DNA from: Acidobacteriota bacterium
GTDB taxonomy: Bacteria; Acidobacteriota; Vicinamibacteria; Vicinamibacterales; UBA2999
NCBI GenBank assembly: GCA_021730945.1
Contig: JAKFYH010000056.1
Location: 1-64,000 of the forward strand
Length of the DNA stretch: 64,000 nt
Reading direction: 5' to 3'
The position numbers and the translations under genes were made by a program. The stretch's first letter is position 1. Each line of letters begins with the position of its first letter. Of the stretch, positions 10,065 to 18,758 are shown piece by piece. The notes beneath the pieces are model-generated. The model searched no databases, was not told the DNA's origin, and saw only the letters and a program-made list of their open reading frames with translations.

Positions 10065-11299
10065 CGCGCGGGCTCGCTGGTGCCGACGCCCTGCCGCACC
10101 AGCCGCACACGGGTGATGCGCCGCTGCTCCGTTTCCAGAATCTCGACATCCAGTCCATCGAGGTCAAAGTGTTCACCGACCGCGGGCACCCGGCCCAGGC
10201 GTGACAGCAGGAAGCCGCCCACCGTCTCGAAGCCGTGGCCTTCGATGGTCACCTTCATCAGGTTGGCCATTTCATCGACGTCGACGCTGCCACTGAAGAG
10301 GAAGCGCCCCCGTCCTTCGTCGACGATCCGCTCGACTTCCACGTCGTACTCGTCGCGAATTTCGCCGACGATCTCTTCCAGCAGGTCTTCGACCGTCACC
10401 AGGCCGGCGGTACCGCCGTACTCGTCGACCACGATGGCGCTCTGCAGGCGCTTGCGCTGGAACTCCTTGAGCAGTTCCGGCACGCGCTTGGTCTCGGGCA
10501 CGAAATGGGCCGGACGCGTCAACGGCGCGATCGGGCCCGAGGTGGGCGCACCGCGCATGATCAGGTCCTTGACGAACACGAATCCCACCACGTTGTCCAG
10601 GGTCTCGTTGTAGACGGGAATGCGCGAATACTGCTGCTCGCGCAACAGCGCATAGAGCTGTTCGATGGTCGCTCCCTGCTCGATCCCGACGATGTCGGGC
10701 CGCGGGGTCATGACCTCGCGCACCATGGTTTCGCGAAAGTCGGCGAGGTTGCGCAGCAGTTCGCGGGCCTGGCCATCCTGCGCGGCCTCAACTTCCGCCT
10801 GCACCGGCGCCGACGCCTCGATCGGCGGCGGGTCGGCGTGGCCGACGCCGTTGCCAGGGCGTTCCCGCCGCCGGCCGGTGCCCATGCGCAGCAGCGCCGC
10901 AGTCAGGGGCCGCAACACCCGGGCGACCACATCAAAGGACGGCAACAGGATGTCGAGCACCCGTTCCGGATCGCGCCGCACCAGCAGCAGCGGCATCAGG
11001 TGTTCGCAACTGAGCATCAGGCCGATCACCGACAGGACCAGCACCGGAAATCCGGCGGGATCGACGCCGGTGGCGCGCGCCAGCAGCGCCGTCGAGAGAA
11101 CGGTAATGACCAACTGGAGAATGCGAACCGGGATGAAGAGGCGCCGCGGGTCGTTCAGGTACCAGCCCAGGGCATCGTCGCGGTCGGTGCGTTCGGCGTG
11201 AATGCGCAGGGACAATCGCATCAGCGCATTGAAACCCGCCGAGACCGTGCCCAAGTACGTGGCGGCACACCCCAGGAGGAACACGAGGAGCGGCGTCAT
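10061..11299 (-). CDS. CNNM/CorC (HlyC)-family membrane CBS-domain protein
   Basis: 412 aa. The first ~190 residues look like the CNNM (DUF21) membrane domain, with hydrophobic segments near 1-22, 58-75, 82-102 and 120-145. A Bateman CBS pair follows (EVMTPRPDIVGIEQGATIEQ and QSAIVVDEYGGTAGLVTVED). The C-terminus is a CorC_HlyC transporter-associated domain (GRFLFSGSVDVDEMANLM). Family members are linked to Mg2+/Co2+ efflux. The membrane part lacks an obvious long basic linker and is more divergent than the CBS part. It overlaps both ybeY (upstream) and era (downstream) by 4 nt, so it is translationally coupled. The name hemolysin is historical. Confidence 0.88.
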   Translation of the reverse strand: MTPLLVFLLGCAATYLGTVSAGFNALMRLSLRIHAERTDRDDALGWYLNDPRRLFIPVRILQLVITVLSTALLARATGVDPAGFPVLVLSVIGLMLSCEHLMPLLLVRRDPERVLDILLPSFDVVARVLRPLTAALLRMGTGRRRERPGNGVGHADPPPIEASAPVQAEVEAAQDGQARELLRNLADFRETMVREVMTPRPDIVGIEQGATIEQLYALLREQQYSRIPVYNETLDNVVGFVFVKDLIMRGAPTSGPIAPLTRPAHFVPETKRVPELLKEFQRKRLQSAIVVDEYGGTAGLVTVEDLLEEIVGEIRDEYDVEVERIVDEGRGRFLFSGSVDVDEMANLMKVTIEGHGFETVGGFLLSRLGRVPAVGEHFDLDGLDVEILETEQRRITRVRLVRQGVGTSEPAR

Positions 11300-11748
11300 T
11301 GGCTGCGTTCGATCAGTCCTTCGCGCAGGCCTGCCTTCTTGCGCAAACGCGCCTCGGCGCGCGCCATCTTTCCGCCATCGGTATCGTGGTCATACCCCAG
11401 CAGGTGCAAGAGGCCATGCAGAGCCAGCACCTTGAACTCGGTGGCCGGCGAGTGGCCGGCCTCCCGGGCCTGCCGCGTGGCCACACCAGCCGCAATCACG
11501 ATATCGCCGAGAAACGCGCTGACGCCCGGCATGTGGGTGGCGGGAAATGACAGCACGTCGGTGGCCAGATCCTTGCCGCGAAACTGGCGGTTGAGGGCGC
11601 GCATCCGGCGGTCCGACACCACCGCAATGCTGACATCGCCACGCGCTGCCGCCGGCGCGGCACGCTGCAACCACACGGCCAGGCCGCGTGTCGCGGTCGT
11701 CCGCGCATCCGGGGTCGCGAGACTAACGTGCAGACGGGCCGCTGCCAT
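11296..11748 (-). CDS. ybeY: Endoribonuclease YbeY
   Basis: 150 aa. YbeY is a zinc metalloprotein needed for 16S rRNA 3'-end maturation and ribosome quality control. The diagnostic motif [18 protein letters not shown] (three zinc His) is intact. Upstream are [15 protein letters not shown]-type residues typical of the family. It overlaps the 3' end of phoH by 26 nt and the next gene by 4 nt. phoH-ybeY-CorC is a widely conserved gene trio. Confidence 0.97.
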   Translation of the reverse strand: MAAARLHVSLATPDARTTATRGLAVWLQRAAPAAARGDVSIAVVSDRRMRALNRQFRGKDLATDVLSFPATHMPGVSAFLGDIVIAAGVATRQAREAGHSPATEFKVLALHGLLHLLGYDHDTDGGKMARAEARLRKKAGLREGLIERSQ

Positions 11749-12682
11749 ATGCGTCGTACGCCTTCACAATTGCCTGCACGAGTTTGTGCCGGACCACGTC
11801 ACGGTCCTCGAAATAGGTAAAGGAGATGCCGTCCACTTTGCCCACCACTTCCATGGCCTGCACGAGGCCGGACACCCGGCCGACGGGCAGGTCAATCTGG
11901 GTGATGTCGCCCGTGACCACGGCCTTCGAACCAAAGCCCAGGCGCGTGAGAAACATCTTCATCTGTTCGCTGGTCGTATTCTGCGCCTCGTCCAGGATGA
12001 CGAAGGCATCGTTCAAGGTGCGGCCACGCATGAACGCCAGCGGTGCCACCTCGATCGTGCCGCGCTCGAGGAACCGATCCGCCTTCTCGGTATCGACCAT
12101 GTCGTAGAGCGCGTCGTATAGCGGCCGCAGATAGGGGTTGACCTTTTCCTGCAGGTCACCGGGGAGGAAGCCGAGCTTCTCGCCGGCTTCGACCGCGGGG
12201 CGCACCAGCACGATCCGGCTGACCTTCTTGCTCAACAGGTAACTGACCGCCTGCGCCATCGCCAGGTAGGTCTTGCCGGTGCCCGCCGGGCCGATGCCGA
12301 AGACGATATCGTGCTGCTCGATGGCGTCGAGATAGCGGCGCTGGTTGGCCGACTTGGGGGCAATCCGTTTCTTGCCCGCCTGGCGTAATTGGCCGTCCTT
12401 GAGGAAATGATCGCGCAGGTCGATCGCGCCGTCGTCGACGAGCAGTTGCGAGGCGGTCTTCACATCGCGGTCGGAGATGGAGTGGCCTTCAGCGATCAGC
12501 GCGCCGAGCTGTTCGATCAAGCGCGCCACCTTGGCGGTGTCCGCCGCCATGCCCTCGACCAGCAGTTCGTGCCCCTGAGTCCGGATGCGGACGTTCAGGA
12601 GGTCTTCGAGCTGCCGAAGGTTCACGTCGTAGGCCCCAAAGAGGGTCGACATGCCCGACTCGGGCACCGCTACCTTGCGCAT
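11723..12682 (-). CDS. phoH: PhoH-family ATPase
   Basis: 319 aa. The N-terminal ~110 residues form the small KH-like region of PhoH-like (YbeZ) proteins. Then come Walker [17 protein letters not shown], Walker [12 protein letters not shown] and the sensor region [12 protein letters not shown]. YbeZ partners YbeY in RNA metabolism. The ATG at 12682 has no close Shine-Dalgarno. An aaggag motif lies about 23 nt upstream, ideally placed for an in-frame ATC codon 5 codons earlier, so the true start is uncertain by a few residues. Confidence 0.95.
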   Translation of the reverse strand: MRKVAVPESGMSTLFGAYDVNLRQLEDLLNVRIRTQGHELLVEGMAADTAKVARLIEQLGALIAEGHSISDRDVKTASQLLVDDGAIDLRDHFLKDGQLRQAGKKRIAPKSANQRRYLDAIEQHDIVFGIGPAGTGKTYLAMAQAVSYLLSKKVSRIVLVRPAVEAGEKLGFLPGDLQEKVNPYLRPLYDALYDMVDTEKADRFLERGTIEVAPLAFMRGRTLNDAFVILDEAQNTTSEQMKMFLTRLGFGSKAVVTGDITQIDLPVGRVSGLVQAMEVVGKVDGISFTYFEDRDVVRHKLVQAIVKAYDAYGSGPSAR

Positions 12683-12762
12683 CGACGCCGTGCTGATTCT
12701 CGTATCTCCTTGTGTGCCAAACAGTTAACGAACTTGTGCCAAGCCTAGCATACGAAAACCGC

Positions 12763-12783
12763 AAAAGTGAAGCGGGTTCACTT
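12763..12783 (-). terminator. Intrinsic terminator after aspS
   Basis: Read on the minus strand, AAGTGAA-CCCGC-TTCACTT is a 7-bp stem with a 5-nt loop that starts at the aspS stop codon and runs into TTTTGCGGTTTTC. The T-rich tail supports termination between aspS and phoH. Confidence 0.6.
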
Positions 12784-14549
12784 CAGGCGATCGGCTTGAT
12801 ATGCAGTTCCCGCATCTGCCTGGGGTCCACTGTCGACGGCGCGTTGCACATCAGATCCACGGCCTGTGTGGTCTTGGGGAACGGAATCACTTCACGGATC
12901 GAGGTCTCGCCGGCCAGCAGGGCACAAATGCGATCGAGGCCCAGCGCCAGGCCGCCGTGGGGCGGCGTACCGTATTCCAGAGATTCGAGGAAGAAGCCGA
13001 ATCGATTCCTGGCATCCTCGTCGGACAAGCCCAACAGGCGGAACACGTCGGCCTGGGTCTCGCGGTCGTGGATACGAATGCTGCCCCCACCGAGCTCCCA
13101 ACCATTGAGGATCACGTCGTAGGCCTTGGCCAGCACCTTGCCAGGATCCGACTTCAGCAAGTGCCGGTCTTCCTCGCGCGGGGCCGTGAACGGATGGTTC
13201 ACCGAATCCCAGCGCTTCTCGTCGGCGTTCCAGCCGAAGAGCGGGAAATCGGTGACCCAGGTCAGCTCCCAGCGGCCCTCGGGAATCAGGTTCTGCTTCT
13301 TGGCGACGTTCAACCGCAGTTGGCCCAGCACCTTCGAGGCCGCGTCCGGCGCGCCGGACGCCAGCACCAGCAAGTCGTCCTTCGAGGCGCCAGACGCCTC
13401 GAGCACGCGGCGCGTGCCCTCGTCGCCTATGGCCTTGGCCGACACCTGCACGCCGTCCGCCGTGTAGCGGGCATAGATCAGGCCGGCGGCGCCCAGCTGC
13501 TTGGCCTGGTCCACCAGGTCGTCGACCTCGCGGCGCGAGAACTTGGCGGCGCCGGGAATCACGAAGCCGCGGACGGTGCCGTCGTGGGCAATCGCCTCGC
13601 GGAAAATCCCAAATGGCGAATCGGCGAACAGAGAGCCGAAATCCTGAATCTCGAGTCCGAACCGCAGGTCGGGCTTGTCGTTGCCGTACTTCGCCATCGC
13701 CTCGGCGTACGGCATGCGGCGGAACGGCCGCGGGATCTCGACGCCAATGGCCTGGAAGCACGCCGCCAGCGCGCCCTCGACCACTTCGAACACCATCGCC
13801 TCGGTCGCAAACGACATCTCCAGGTCGACCTGCGTGAACTCCAATTGCCGGTCGGCTCTCAGTGCCTCGTCGCGGAAACACCGCGCGATCTGAACGTAGC
13901 GATCGAAGCCGGCAATCATCAGGATCTGTTTGAAGATCTGCGGCGACTGCGGCAGCGCGTAGAACTCGCCCGGGTGCACACGGCTGGGCACCAGGAAATC
14001 GCGCGCCCCCTCCGGGGTCGACTTGGTCAGGATCGGCGTCTCGATCTCGTAGAAACCCTGTTCGTCGAAATACTTGCGCAGCGCGATCGTGATGCGGTGC
14101 CGCAGCGCCAGGTTGTGCTGCAACTGCGGGCGCCGCAGGTCCAGGTAGCGATAGCGCAGCCGCGTCTCTTCCGAGACGTTCTGGTCCTCGGCAATCGAGA
14201 ACGGCGGCGTCTTGGCCTCGTTCAGGATCCGCACTTCCCGGGCGCGCACTTCGACCTCGCCGGTGGGCAGCGCCAGATTCACCGTGTCGGCCGAGCGCCG
14301 CTCGGCTTCGCCCAGAATCGCGACGACAAACTCCGAGCGAATCGGCTTCACCTTCTCGAGCAACGCGGCATCGCCCTCGATGATGACCTGCGTCAACCCG
14401 TGGCGGTCGCGGACATCGAGGAACAACAACGACCCGAGGTCGCGCACCCGGTGCACCCACCCAAGCAGGACGACGTTCTTGCCGACGTCAGTGGGACGAA
14501 GGGCGCCACAGGTGTGGGTGCGAGCGAGGGATCCGAGCTGTTCTGCCAT
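12783..14549 (-). CDS. aspS: Aspartate--tRNA ligase
   Basis: 588 aa from the ATG at 14549 (MAEQLGSLARTHTCGALRP). Class IIb synthetase of the bacterial type. It has an N-terminal OB anticodon-binding domain (VVLLGWVHRVRDLG), motif 2 (FRDEALRADRQLEFTQVD), the inserted GAD domain (~290-420) and motif 3 (GLALGLDRICALLAG), ending in the bacterial AMRELHIKPIA-type tail. Whether it is discriminating or also charges tRNA-Asn cannot be read from the window, where no gatCAB or asnS is present. The track start adds 19 residues that overlap hisS. The ATG lies 4 nt after the hisS stop. Confidence 0.96.
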   Translation of the reverse strand: MAEQLGSLARTHTCGALRPTDVGKNVVLLGWVHRVRDLGSLLFLDVRDRHGLTQVIIEGDAALLEKVKPIRSEFVVAILGEAERRSADTVNLALPTGEVEVRAREVRILNEAKTPPFSIAEDQNVSEETRLRYRYLDLRRPQLQHNLALRHRITIALRKYFDEQGFYEIETPILTKSTPEGARDFLVPSRVHPGEFYALPQSPQIFKQILMIAGFDRYVQIARCFRDEALRADRQLEFTQVDLEMSFATEAMVFEVVEGALAACFQAIGVEIPRPFRRMPYAEAMAKYGNDKPDLRFGLEIQDFGSLFADSPFGIFREAIAHDGTVRGFVIPGAAKFSRREVDDLVDQAKQLGAAGLIYARYTADGVQVSAKAIGDEGTRRVLEASGASKDDLLVLASGAPDAASKVLGQLRLNVAKKQNLIPEGRWELTWVTDFPLFGWNADEKRWDSVNHPFTAPREEDRHLLKSDPGKVLAKAYDVILNGWELGGGSIRIHDRETQADVFRLLGLSDEDARNRFGFFLESLEYGTPPHGGLALGLDRICALLAGETSIREVIPFPKTTQAVDLMCNAPSTVDPRQMRELHIKPIA

Positions 14550-14553
14550 GGAA

Positions 14554-15957
14554 CTAAATCTTTGCCTTGAGATACGCGGCCACATCAGCCCGCGGTCGCT
14601 GTTCATCCTGGCGCGTGGCGAGCGTGCGAATACTCACAGTACCCGCTTCGAGCTCAGCTTGGCCAATGACCGCTGCATATGGAATGCCCCGGCTCTGCGC
14701 ATACTGAAACTGCTTCACCGTAGCGCCCTTCTGGTTGTCTTCGGCCGGCGGCTCGGGGTAGAGCTCCACCCGCAAGCCGGCGGCGCGCAGTTCGGTGGCC
14801 AGCGCCAGGTAGAGATCGGTGCGGTGGGCGAACCACTGCACGACCATCACATCGGCGGATGAGGCGACCAGCGAGGGCGGAAACATGTTGCGCTCGGCCA
14901 TCACCACGAGAATGCGTTCAAGGCCAAGCGAGATGCCGCAGGCCGGCACGTCCTCGCCCGAGAACATGCCGATCAGGTTGTCGTAGCGGCCGCCGCCGCC
15001 CATGCTGCCGGCCAGATCGGGCACGGCAATCTCAAAAATGGCGCCGGTGTAATAGGACAATCCGCGAGCGAGACTAAAATCGAACACCACTCGCCCACGC
15101 GCCGAAGTGAATTCACAAAGAGCCAGGATCTTCTTGAGATCAACGATGGCCGTTTGTGCGGCCTCTCTCGCCGTCAATTGCGGGTGCCCTTGGTCGGCTG
15201 TGTTAAACAAAGTCTCGAACTTGTCTAACCCCTCGTTGAACGTCGCAAGAGGTCTAGCGTCGCCACGCCGCCACTTGAACTGCGACAACCAATTGATCCA
15301 CGACGCTGCTCCGTCGGCATCGTGCCCCTTCTCCATGAGGCGAGCCACCGCGTCCTTCACGTCAATCTTGTCGAGGTCGTCAGCTGCGCTCAGGAAATCC
15401 GCCCACGACGACTTCGATATCTGTCGGCCGGCGAGGAGCGCTTCAAGCAGCTTTCGGTGATTCAGACGAATCACGAAATCCGAGAAACCGAGGCGAGTGA
15501 ACACATCGGCCGCGGCGGCCAGCAGCTCGGCCTCGACCACCATCGACCTGGAGCCAATGGCGTCGACGTCGCACTGGTAGAATTCGCGGAAGCGGCCCTT
15601 CTGAGGCCGGTCGGCGCGCCACACAGGTTGCACCTGGTAGCGCTTGAAGAACTTCGGCAGCCTGGCGCGATACTCGGCCACCACCCGCGCCAGCGGCACG
15701 GTGAGGTCGTAGCGCAGCGCCAGGTCCGCCTGCCCCGTCTCGGCGCCCTCACCGCGCTTGAGAATCTTGAAGATGAGCCGATCGCCCTCTTCTCCGTACT
15801 TGCCCTGCAGCGTCTCGAGGTTTTCGACCGACGGGGTTTCGAGCGGTTCGAACCCGTACTGCTGGTAGACGTCGGCAATCACGCCGATGACATGCCGGCG
15901 CCGCCGCACGTCTTCCGGCAGGAAGTCGCGCATCCCACGAGCGGGTCCCGTGTTCAT
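14554..15957 (-). CDS. hisS: Histidine--tRNA ligase
   Basis: 467 aa, longer than the usual ~420-430. Class II core: GMRDFLPEDVRRRRHV at the N-terminus, motif 2 FYQCDVDAIGS, the histidine signature RGLSYYTGAIFEI and motif 3 GISLGLERILVV. The C-terminal anticodon domain ends in YLKAKI. The extra length is in the insertion domain (~190-300, WADFLSAADDLDKID onward), where the DNA is visibly less GC-rich than its surroundings. The ATG overlaps the carbonic anhydrase stop by 4 nt (ATGA). Confidence 0.95.
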   Translation of the reverse strand: MNTGPARGMRDFLPEDVRRRRHVIGVIADVYQQYGFEPLETPSVENLETLQGKYGEEGDRLIFKILKRGEGAETGQADLALRYDLTVPLARVVAEYRARLPKFFKRYQVQPVWRADRPQKGRFREFYQCDVDAIGSRSMVVEAELLAAAADVFTRLGFSDFVIRLNHRKLLEALLAGRQISKSSWADFLSAADDLDKIDVKDAVARLMEKGHDADGAASWINWLSQFKWRRGDARPLATFNEGLDKFETLFNTADQGHPQLTAREAAQTAIVDLKKILALCEFTSARGRVVFDFSLARGLSYYTGAIFEIAVPDLAGSMGGGGRYDNLIGMFSGEDVPACGISLGLERILVVMAERNMFPPSLVASSADVMVVQWFAHRTDLYLALATELRAAGLRVELYPEPPAEDNQKGATVKQFQYAQSRGIPYAAVIGQAELEAGTVSIRTLATRQDEQRPRADVAAYLKAKI

Positions 15958-16460
15958 GCCAGGTAGTCCAGGCGGTAGTTCACGTAGTTATCCGAGTACC
16001 AGCGAATCTCGGCGACTTCCTCGTCGGTCAGTTGGCGCTTGACCTTGCCCGGCCGGCCCATGACCAGCGAGCGCGCGGGAATCCGCGTGCCCTCGGTCAG
16101 CAACGTCCCGGCCGCGATGACCGAATCCGGCTCAATGTGCACGCCGTTGAGCAGCACAGCCGCCATGCCGACCAGCACGCGGTCTTCGATCGTCGTGCCA
16201 TGCACGACCGCCGAGTGGCCGATGGTGACCTCGTCGCCGATGATCGTCGGATGCGTGTCGCGCATCACGTGGATCATCGTCAGGTCCTGGATATTGGTGC
16301 GGGCGCCGATGCGAATCCGGTTCACGTCGCCGCGAATCACGACGTTCATCCAGACCGACGACTCCGCGCCAATTTCGACATCGCCAATGACCTGCGCGCT
16401 CTGGTCGACGTAGCTGCCGTCGGCGACGAGCGGCGTCTTGCCCTTGAAAGACCGGATCAC
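15954..16460 (-). CDS. Gamma-class carbonic anhydrase family protein
   Basis: 168 aa from the GTG at 16460. A left-handed beta-helix hexapeptide-repeat protein of the YrdA/PaaY/CaiE family: VIGDVEIGAESSVWMNVVIRGD, then zinc ligands in TMIHV, TIGHSAVVHG, and the family tail GRPGKVKRQLTDEE. All three metal-binding His of the gamma-CA fold are present, so metal binding is likely. Activity as a carbonic anhydrase is not assured in this subfamily. The track ORF extends to 16787 through the dcd gene in another frame and its first 109 residues look like a shadow. The GTG lies 2 nt after the dcd stop. Confidence 0.9.
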   Translation of the reverse strand: MIRSFKGKTPLVADGSYVDQSAQVIGDVEIGAESSVWMNVVIRGDVNRIRIGARTNIQDLTMIHVMRDTHPTIIGDEVTIGHSAVVHGTTIEDRVLVGMAAVLLNGVHIEPDSVIAAGTLLTEGTRIPARSLVMGRPGKVKRQLTDEEVAEIRWYSDNYVNYRLDYLA

Positions 16461-16462
16461 GG

Positions 16463-17017
16463 CTAAATCTTGGGAAGTGTCACGCCGCGCTGGGCCTGAT
16501 ACTTCCCCTTCTTGTCCTTGTACGAGATCTCGCACGGCTCGTCGCTCTGGAAGAACAGCACCTGGGCAATGCCCTCGTTGGCGTAGATCTTGGCCGGCAG
16601 CGGCGTGGTATTGGAAATCTCGATCGTGACGTGGCCCTCCCACTCGGGCTCGAACGGCGTCACATTGACGATGATCCCGCAGCGGGCGTAGGTCGACTTG
16701 CCGAGGCACACCGTCAGCACGTCGCGGGGAATGCGGAAGTACTCCACCGTCGAAGCGAGCGCAAAGGAATTCGGCGGCACGATGCACTCGTCGCCGACGA
16801 TGTCGACAAACGACTTCGGGTCGAAGTTCTTCGGGTCGACCACCGTGTTATAGACGTTGGTGAACACCTTGAACTCGTTACCGACGCGGCAATCGTAGCC
16901 GTACGACGACACGCCGTACGACACCACGCCAGCCCGCACCTGGCGATCCTCGAACGGTTCGATCATGCCGTGCTCGAGTGCCATCTTGCGAATCCACCGA
17001 TCTGCCTTTATCGCCAT
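16463..17017 (-). CDS. dcd: dCTP deaminase
   Basis: 184 aa. It deaminates dCTP to dUTP, feeding dTMP synthesis. Family features are [45 protein letters not shown] (with the catalytic Glu) and [12 protein letters not shown]. The length is normal. The bifunctional dCTP deaminase-dUTPase cannot be excluded by eye, but this length and these motifs fit the common monofunctional family. The 5' leader consists of a 14-bp tandem repeat running right up to the ATG, and no Shine-Dalgarno is seen. Confidence 0.93.
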   Translation of the reverse strand: MAIKADRWIRKMALEHGMIEPFEDRQVRAGVVSYGVSSYGYDCRVGNEFKVFTNVYNTVVDPKNFDPKSFVDIVGDECIVPPNSFALASTVEYFRIPRDVLTVCLGKSTYARCGIIVNVTPFEPEWEGHVTIEISNTTPLPAKIYANEGIAQVLFFQSDEPCEISYKDKKGKYQAQRGVTLPKI

Positions 17018-17055
17018 GAACCCCCGTGATCGAACCCGCGTGATCGAACCCGCGT
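17018..17055 (-). repeat. 14-bp tandem repeat directly before dcd
   Basis: On the minus (sense) strand the gap between ndk and dcd reads GCGGGTTCGATCAC, GCGGGTTCGATCAC, then GGGGGTTC immediately before the dcd ATG. The same 14-bp family precedes frr at 52.3 kb in the same orientation relative to its gene. Confidence 0.85.
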
Positions 17056-17056
17056 C

Positions 17057-17467
17057 CTACAGTTCCATTCCGCGGAAGAAATAGCCCAGCTCGAAGGCCG
17101 CCGTCTCCGGCGCATCCGATCCGTGCGTCGCATTGTTGTCAATCGAGGCGCCGAAGTCCTTGCGCATGGTGCCCGGCTCGGCCTTGGCCGGATCGGTGGC
17201 GCCCATCAGGTCGCGCCACTTCTTGATGGCATCGGCCGCCTCGAGGCACAGCACCACGCAGGGGCCCGACGACATGAAGTCGGTCAGTCCGCCGAAAAAC
17301 GGCCGCGCCTTGTGCACGTGATAGAACCCCTCGGCCTCGGCCTTGCTCATGTGGATCATCCGCATCCCGACGACGCGGAATCCGGCCCCTTCGATGCGAG
17401 CGAGAATCTGTCCAGCGACGCCGTTCTTGACGGCATCCGGTTTAATGATGGCGAACGTTCTTTGCAT
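17057..17467 (-). CDS. ndk: Nucleoside diphosphate kinase
   Basis: 136 aa. It transfers the gamma phosphate between NTPs and NDPs through a phospho-His. [16 protein letters not shown] is the family start, and the active-site His115 lies in [12 protein letters not shown]. The length is typical. A TATAAT box ends 9 nt upstream of the ATG and no Shine-Dalgarno is present, which suggests a leaderless or nearly leaderless mRNA. It is followed by dcd, so both are dNTP-pool genes. Confidence 0.97.
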   Translation of the reverse strand: MQRTFAIIKPDAVKNGVAGQILARIEGAGFRVVGMRMIHMSKAEAEGFYHVHKARPFFGGLTDFMSSGPCVVLCLEAADAIKKWRDLMGATDPAKAEPGTMRKDFGASIDNNATHGSDAPETAAFELGYFFRGMEL

Positions 17468-17476
17468 ATCCGAACG

Positions 17477-17482
17477 ATTATA
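17477..17482 (-). promoter_or_regulatory. -10 box of ndk
   Basis: A consensus TATAAT on the minus strand lies 9 nt before the ndk ATG. No -35 consensus is seen, and the upstream region is a heptamer repeat. The implied transcript leader is 1-3 nt. Confidence 0.55.
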
Positions 17483-17487
17483 TTCGG

Positions 17488-17522
17488 GATCCAGGGTCCG
17501 GGATCCGGGGGCCGGGGGCCGG
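17488..17522. repeat. 7-bp tandem repeat between pheA and ndk
   Basis: Five heptads on the plus strand: gatccag, ggtccgg, gatccgg, gggccgg, gggccgg. The array ends 5 nt from the ndk -10 box and fills most of the 66-bp gap between pheA and ndk. Confidence 0.75.
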
Positions 17523-17533
17523 AAACGGCCACT

Positions 17534-18670
17534 TCACCGGGGCAACTCCCGGGATGGGTAGCATCCCAGCACCTTCAAGAACACGGTCCGGGCGGCCAGG
17601 CCGGCCAGGGCCGCCTGAATGCGCGGCTCGCCCAGGTGGCCCTCCACGTCGATGTAGAACACGTACTCCCACGGTGTGCCCGGGCGGGGCCTGGACTCGA
17701 GCTTGGTCAGGTTCAAGCCCTCCTCCGCGATGATATTGAGGCAGCGCACCAGCGCGCCGTGTTCGTGGCGCGTCGCCAGCACCAGTGAGACCTTCGCCGC
17801 AATCCGCGGGTCGCAGTCGAGCGGACTGGCGGCCACGACCACGAATCGGGTGTAGTTGACCGCCTGATTGGCAATGTCGCGAGCCAGGACCTGAAGCCCG
17901 AAGTGGGCGCCCGCCTCCTCGCTGGCGATGGCGGCCTCACCCGGGTCGCCGAGGTCGCGCACGTGCTGGGCGGCCAGGGCGGTATTGGCGGCCGCAACCC
18001 CCTCGCAACCAGCCAACCCCGACAGAAACTCGCTGCATTGGGCCAGGGCCTGCGGGTGCGAGTGGATCCGCCGGATCGATTCGATCGGCACATTGGCCAC
18101 GCCCAACAGGCAGTGACGCACATCGACCACTTCCTCGCCCACCAGCGACAGGTTGTAGCGCAGCAGCAGGTCGTAGGCCTCATAGACCGAGCCGGCGGTG
18201 GTGTTCTCGATCGGCAGCATGCCGCGGTCGACGTGCCCCTCGATTACCGCCTCGAGCATCGCCTTGAACGTCGGATAGGCCTTGAGGCCGACCGCGCGGC
18301 TGGTCACGCCGAAGTGCTGCAGAGCCGCCTGATGGCCATAGGCGCCCTCCGTCCCCTGGAAGGCCACCCGCACTTCCGGCGTGTCGGGGGCAACCTGGAG
18401 CTGGTCCTGCTGACGCCGCACCGAGTCGTCCAGGATCTCGCGGAAGATCCGGCGGACAAACGCCGGATCCAGCCCGAGACGCTCGCCCACCGCGGACCGG
18501 TGCTGCAGCAGCGCGGTTTCGCGGTCGGTATCGCGCACCGGACCATCGCCATCCGCCTTCACCCGGGCAATGTCGCGGGCCAGCCGTGCCCGCTCGCCGA
18601 GCGCCGACACCAGCACCTGGTCGATGTCGTCCAGGCTCTTGCGAAGCGCCGCCAGGTCATGACTCGTCAT
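17534..18670 (-). CDS. pheA: Bifunctional chorismate mutase / prephenate dehydratase (P-protein)
   Basis: 378 aa from the ATG at 18670. Chorismate to prephenate to phenylpyruvate, the Phe branch of aromatic synthesis. An AroQ chorismate mutase helix bundle occupies ~1-95 (LRKSLDDIDQVLVSALGERARLARDIARVK). The prephenate dehydratase domain starts at VRVAFQGTEGAYGH and carries the catalytic NYTRFVVV motif near 270. The C-terminal ACT domain contains NLTKLESRPRPG, the Phe-binding ESRP motif, so the enzyme is probably feedback inhibited. A gggag Shine-Dalgarno lies 5 nt before this ATG. The track TTG start at 18688 lies inside the terminator tail and is unlikely. The gene is preceded by a predicted Phe leader peptide and attenuator. 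Confidence 0.96.
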   Translation of the reverse strand: MTSHDLAALRKSLDDIDQVLVSALGERARLARDIARVKADGDGPVRDTDRETALLQHRSAVGERLGLDPAFVRRIFREILDDSVRRQQDQLQVAPDTPEVRVAFQGTEGAYGHQAALQHFGVTSRAVGLKAYPTFKAMLEAVIEGHVDRGMLPIENTTAGSVYEAYDLLLRYNLSLVGEEVVDVRHCLLGVANVPIESIRRIHSHPQALAQCSEFLSGLAGCEGVAAANTALAAQHVRDLGDPGEAAIASEEAGAHFGLQVLARDIANQAVNYTRFVVVAASPLDCDPRIAAKVSLVLATRHEHGALVRCLNIIAEEGLNLTKLESRPRPGTPWEYVFYIDVEGHLGEPRIQAALAGLAARTVFLKVLGCYPSRELPR

Positions 18671-18680
18671 TTGCTCCCGC

Positions 18681-18729
18681 TCTCCCAAAAAGAAAACCGC
18701 CGCCCCAGCGTCAACTGGGGCGGCGGTTT
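18681..18729 (-). terminator. Attenuator terminator hairpin before pheA
   Basis: On the minus strand AAACCGCCGCCCCAG-TTGACG-CTGGGGCGGCGGTTT is a perfect 15-bp stem with a 6-nt loop, followed by TCTTTTTGGG. This is a strong intrinsic terminator placed inside the pheA leader, 24 nt upstream of the pheA start codon. Its 5' arm can alternatively pair with CGGGGAGGCG in the leader ORF (9 positions, one mismatch), which would act as an antiterminator. Confidence 0.85.
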
Positions 18730-18758
18730 CAGGTCCTTCCGACTGGCGACTTGCTGAC

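Noticed and set aside
10061-11299. Hemolysin
   Set aside because: Only a historical name for the CorC/HlyC domain. The CNNM, CBS and CorC layout points to metal transport.
12801-14570. Plus-strand ORF of 589 aa
   Set aside because: Complete antisense shadow of aspS, with no recognisable motif.
16461-16787. N-terminal extension of the gamma-carbonic anhydrase ORF
   Set aside because: It is an off-frame reading of dcd. The family start matches the GTG at 16460, 2 nt after the dcd stop.
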